Positions 62,297 to 64,000 of a DNA stretch of 64,000 nucleotides are shown piece by piece (within the stretch, counting starts at the first letter, position 1; every line of letters begins with the position of its first letter). The notes beneath the pieces were generated by a model. That model worked only from the letters and a program-made list of their open reading frames with translations, did not search any database and had not been told where the DNA came from. The DNA is from Rhodovulum kholense (GTDB taxonomy: Bacteria > Pseudomonadota > Alphaproteobacteria > Rhodobacterales > Rhodobacteraceae), in NCBI RefSeq assembly GCF_003053725.1, contig NZ_QAYC01000015.1, positions 27,285 to 91,284 of the forward strand, in the 5' to 3' direction. The position numbers and the translations under genes are program-made.

Positions 62297-63250
62297 TCAC
62301 AGGGTTTCTGAAAAGAAGCTGACGAACTTGTCGAAGGGGATCTTGTCCATCTGGTCGTAGAGATCGGTATGGGTGGCGCCCTCCACGATGAACAGTTCCT
62401 TCGGTTCCGCCGCGTTTTCATAGGCGGTTTTACTGAAGTAGAGCGAATGCGCCGCGGAACCGTGGACCAGCAGGATCGGGCGCGGCGCGATCTCGTCGAT
62501 ATAGGTCAGCAGCGGCATGTTCATGAAGGACAGCGGCGTGGTCAGTGTCCAGGAGGCATTGGAATTGACGGATCGCGGGTGGAAGCCGCGCTTCTCGTCC
62601 TTGTAATAGGCCGCGTATTCCACGACGAACTGCGGCTCGCCGCCCTTCAGTTCCAGGCCGTTGGGGCCATAGGCCGGGGCGCCGGCCTCGGCGTCGGCCC
62701 AGCGTTGACGGCTCAGGCCGTCCAGCGCCTCGGCCCGCTGCTCGGGCGTGGTGCTGTCGAAGTAGCCCTTCGCCATCATCCGGCTGATGTCGTACATGGT
62801 GGTGGCGGCGACGGCCTTGATCCGCTTGTCGGCGGCGGCCGCGTTCAGGCCCATGCCGCCGAAGCCGCAGATGCCCAGGATGCCGATGCGTTCGCGGTCG
62901 ACGCCGGGCAGCAGGCCCAGGAAGTCGACGGCGGCGCTGAAATCCTCGGTGTTGATCTCGGGCGAGGCCAGGTTGCGGGGCTCACCGCCGCTTTCGCCGG
63001 TATAGGAGGCGTCGAAGGCTAGGGTGACGAAGCCGCGTTCGGCCAAGGTCTGCGCGTGCAGGCCGGAGGATTGCTCTTTCACCGCACCGAAGGGCCCGCT
63101 GACCGCAATTGCGGCAAAGGGACCACCGCCCTTCGGGGTGTAGAGGTCGCCGGCCAGTTCGATGCCGTAGCGGTTGGAGAAGGTGACCTTGCGGTGGTCG
63201 ACCTTGTCGCTTTTCGGGAAGGTCTTGTCCCAGTCCTGCGTGAGTTCCAT
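62297..63250 (-). CDS. Alpha/beta hydrolase with cysteine nucleophile (dienelactone-hydrolase-like)
   Basis: 317 residues, no signal peptide. Strand-helix AIAVSGPFGAVKEQSSGLHA, FDASYTGESGGEP, nucleophile elbow GICGFGGMG with Cys128 in place of Ser, late HGSAAHSLYFSK and the catalytic His in VEGATHTDLYD. Dienelactone hydrolases share the Cys nucleophile. Proteins of this kind sit next to AraC regulators in many bacteria, but their substrate is unknown. Start 63250 follows AAAGGA at 6-nt spacing; the much longer ORF upstream is not coding. Confidence 0.87.
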   Translation of the reverse strand: MELTQDWDKTFPKSDKVDHRKVTFSNRYGIELAGDLYTPKGGGPFAAIAVSGPFGAVKEQSSGLHAQTLAERGFVTLAFDASYTGESGGEPRNLASPEINTEDFSAAVDFLGLLPGVDRERIGILGICGFGGMGLNAAAADKRIKAVAATTMYDISRMMAKGYFDSTTPEQRAEALDGLSRQRWADAEAGAPAYGPNGLELKGGEPQFVVEYAAYYKDEKRGFHPRSVNSNASWTLTTPLSFMNMPLLTYIDEIAPRPILLVHGSAAHSLYFSKTAYENAAEPKELFIVEGATHTDLYDQMDKIPFDKFVSFFSETL

Positions 63251-64000
63251 CCTGTATCCTTTCGAGGTCGGCACGCGAGCATGTGCGTCGCCGTTGCATG
63301 CTGGATAGTCCATGAAAGCTTGATGCAGATAGACCATTGCCGCAGTATTCTTGCCTGATCCTGCGACAGGCAGTGATAATGCGAAAACCTCCCAACCCGT
63401 GCATGGAAGGCCCGGCAGACGGCTCTCCCGGCCGCAAGTCGCGCCCTGACTCCGGACGGACGATGAGGGGCAGCAAGATCGTAAGGCCCGGTTTGCGGCG
63501 ACGCATTTCCCGGGGAAATCCGCGTCGGGCGGGCACCCATGAACGCAGGGCAGGACCCCGTCCGCAGAGCGCCCGGTCGTTGCGCCGGAACTTCTTCGTG
63601 GGGGTCTCCGCTGGCCACCTGCCTTGTCTTCGCCCCCTCGCGGACCGGAATGCACCCTGTCGCGCGGCGGGCCGGTCGGACACCAGCGCAGCCGGGGCAA
63701 TGTGGGGGCGGGGCGGATGGTCGACCGCATCCTCGCGCGGCGGGTGGCCGATCCGGCCATTTTCATCGATGGGCCGGGAACGGCCGTCGACCGCGGCGGC
63801 GTCTGTTTTTCTTTGAGAAGACTCTGCCGACAACTGCCGTTCAACGCTTGTTCGAAGGGCCGCCTGACGACTCGCGAAGGTCGAGATCCGCTTGGCAACT
63901 TTCGTCGCCGCAGATCCGGGTGCGCGCCGATCGAACCAAGCGGGAAACAGGGCGCCGCCGGACGCGGGGCTAGGGACCGCAATCCGCCGGTTGCACATCC
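63251..64000. other. About 750 bp without a recognisable gene at the right edge
   Basis: Between the hydrolase gene and base 64000 several frames on both strands stay open, but none shows a family motif or a good ribosome site. The first 100 bp (63251-63350) are AT-richer and probably hold the hydrolase promoter. The rest has dense GC with uneven codon bias, suggesting a decayed gene or insertion. One frame near 63718-63820 reads VDRILARRVADPAIFIDGPG, which looks protein-like but is not identifiable. Confidence 0.4.

Noticed and set aside
1..64000. tRNA, rRNA, CRISPR, prophage, toxin-antitoxin or restriction systems
   Set aside because: I looked for T-loop GGTTCGAATCC-type signatures, regularly spaced repeats and system hallmark proteins and found none; short GTTCGAA matches fall inside coding sequence.

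Overview
This 64 kb window is GC-rich chromosomal DNA from an alphaproteobacterium, almost certainly a member of the Rhodobacterales (Rhodobacter/Rhodovulum/Paracoccus-like). The evidence is very high GC with strong third-position bias, an RpoE-ChrR pair whose metal ligands match the Rhodobacter sphaeroides proteins with a constant offset, a TIGR02300 (FYDLN-acid) protein, DUF1674/DUF3035/DUF3775 proteins and a bacterial COQ8-type kinase. It is mostly core genome. No rRNA, tRNA, CRISPR array, prophage or intact insertion sequence was seen. The only mobile-element trace is a decayed IS3-type orfA near 60.6-61.0 kb, and the right edge looks eroded.

Layout. 1-8.7 kb: a secreted alpha-2-macroglobulin (C-terminus off the left edge), a soluble hybrid histidine kinase with two receiver domains, and yaaA. 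8.7-16.6 kb: recQ, a YggT membrane protein, a thioesterase, an overlapping trio (UMF1-type MFS, MepA endopeptidase, phytase-esterase-like protein), a queuosine-precursor transporter, an 18-codon micro-ORF with an extraordinary Shine-Dalgarno and its own terminator, and arfB. 16.6-19.8 kb: a small secreted protein, serB, a GntR/FCD regulator, a YgjP-like metalloprotease and the FYDLN-acid protein. 19.9-29.5 kb: one ten-gene minus-strand operon combining a LivFGHMK-type ABC importer with two AMP-forming CoA ligases, a VOC protein and two small membrane proteins; it probably imports a carboxylic or aromatic acid and activates it to a CoA thioester. 29.8-36.3 kb: DUF3775, then the singlet-oxygen locus, with rpoE-chrR on plus and a divergent five-gene operon (FAD oxidoreductase, DUF1365, MFS, DUF3833, SDR) on minus around a nearly symmetric sigma-E-like promoter.

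36.3-48.0 kb: a long minus-strand series (rsmB-like, heparinase II/III, purH, lspA, DUF3035 lipoprotein, two M16 proteins, mutL, rmuC). 48.1-56.6 kb: small proteins, dapB, divergent rbfA and a phosphodiester glycosidase-like protein, truB, a COQ8-type kinase, a MoxR/VWA-like pair and DUF1643. 56.6-60.4 kb: an ApaH-like phosphatase and serC-serA with a structured serC leader and a strong terminator after serA. With serB at 17 kb, all three phosphorylated-serine-pathway enzymes are in the window. 60.4-64 kb: IS3 remnant, an AraC regulator beside a cysteine-nucleophile alpha/beta hydrolase, and about 750 bp without a recognisable gene.

The most interesting signals are the symmetric promoter and lipid-type operon of the RpoE-ChrR locus, the micro-ORF/terminator element before arfB, and the ABC-importer/double-CoA-ligase operon whose PaaK-like ligase has lost its P-loop. 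Many long ORFs on the opposite strand of real genes are GC-bias shadows and are not annotated.
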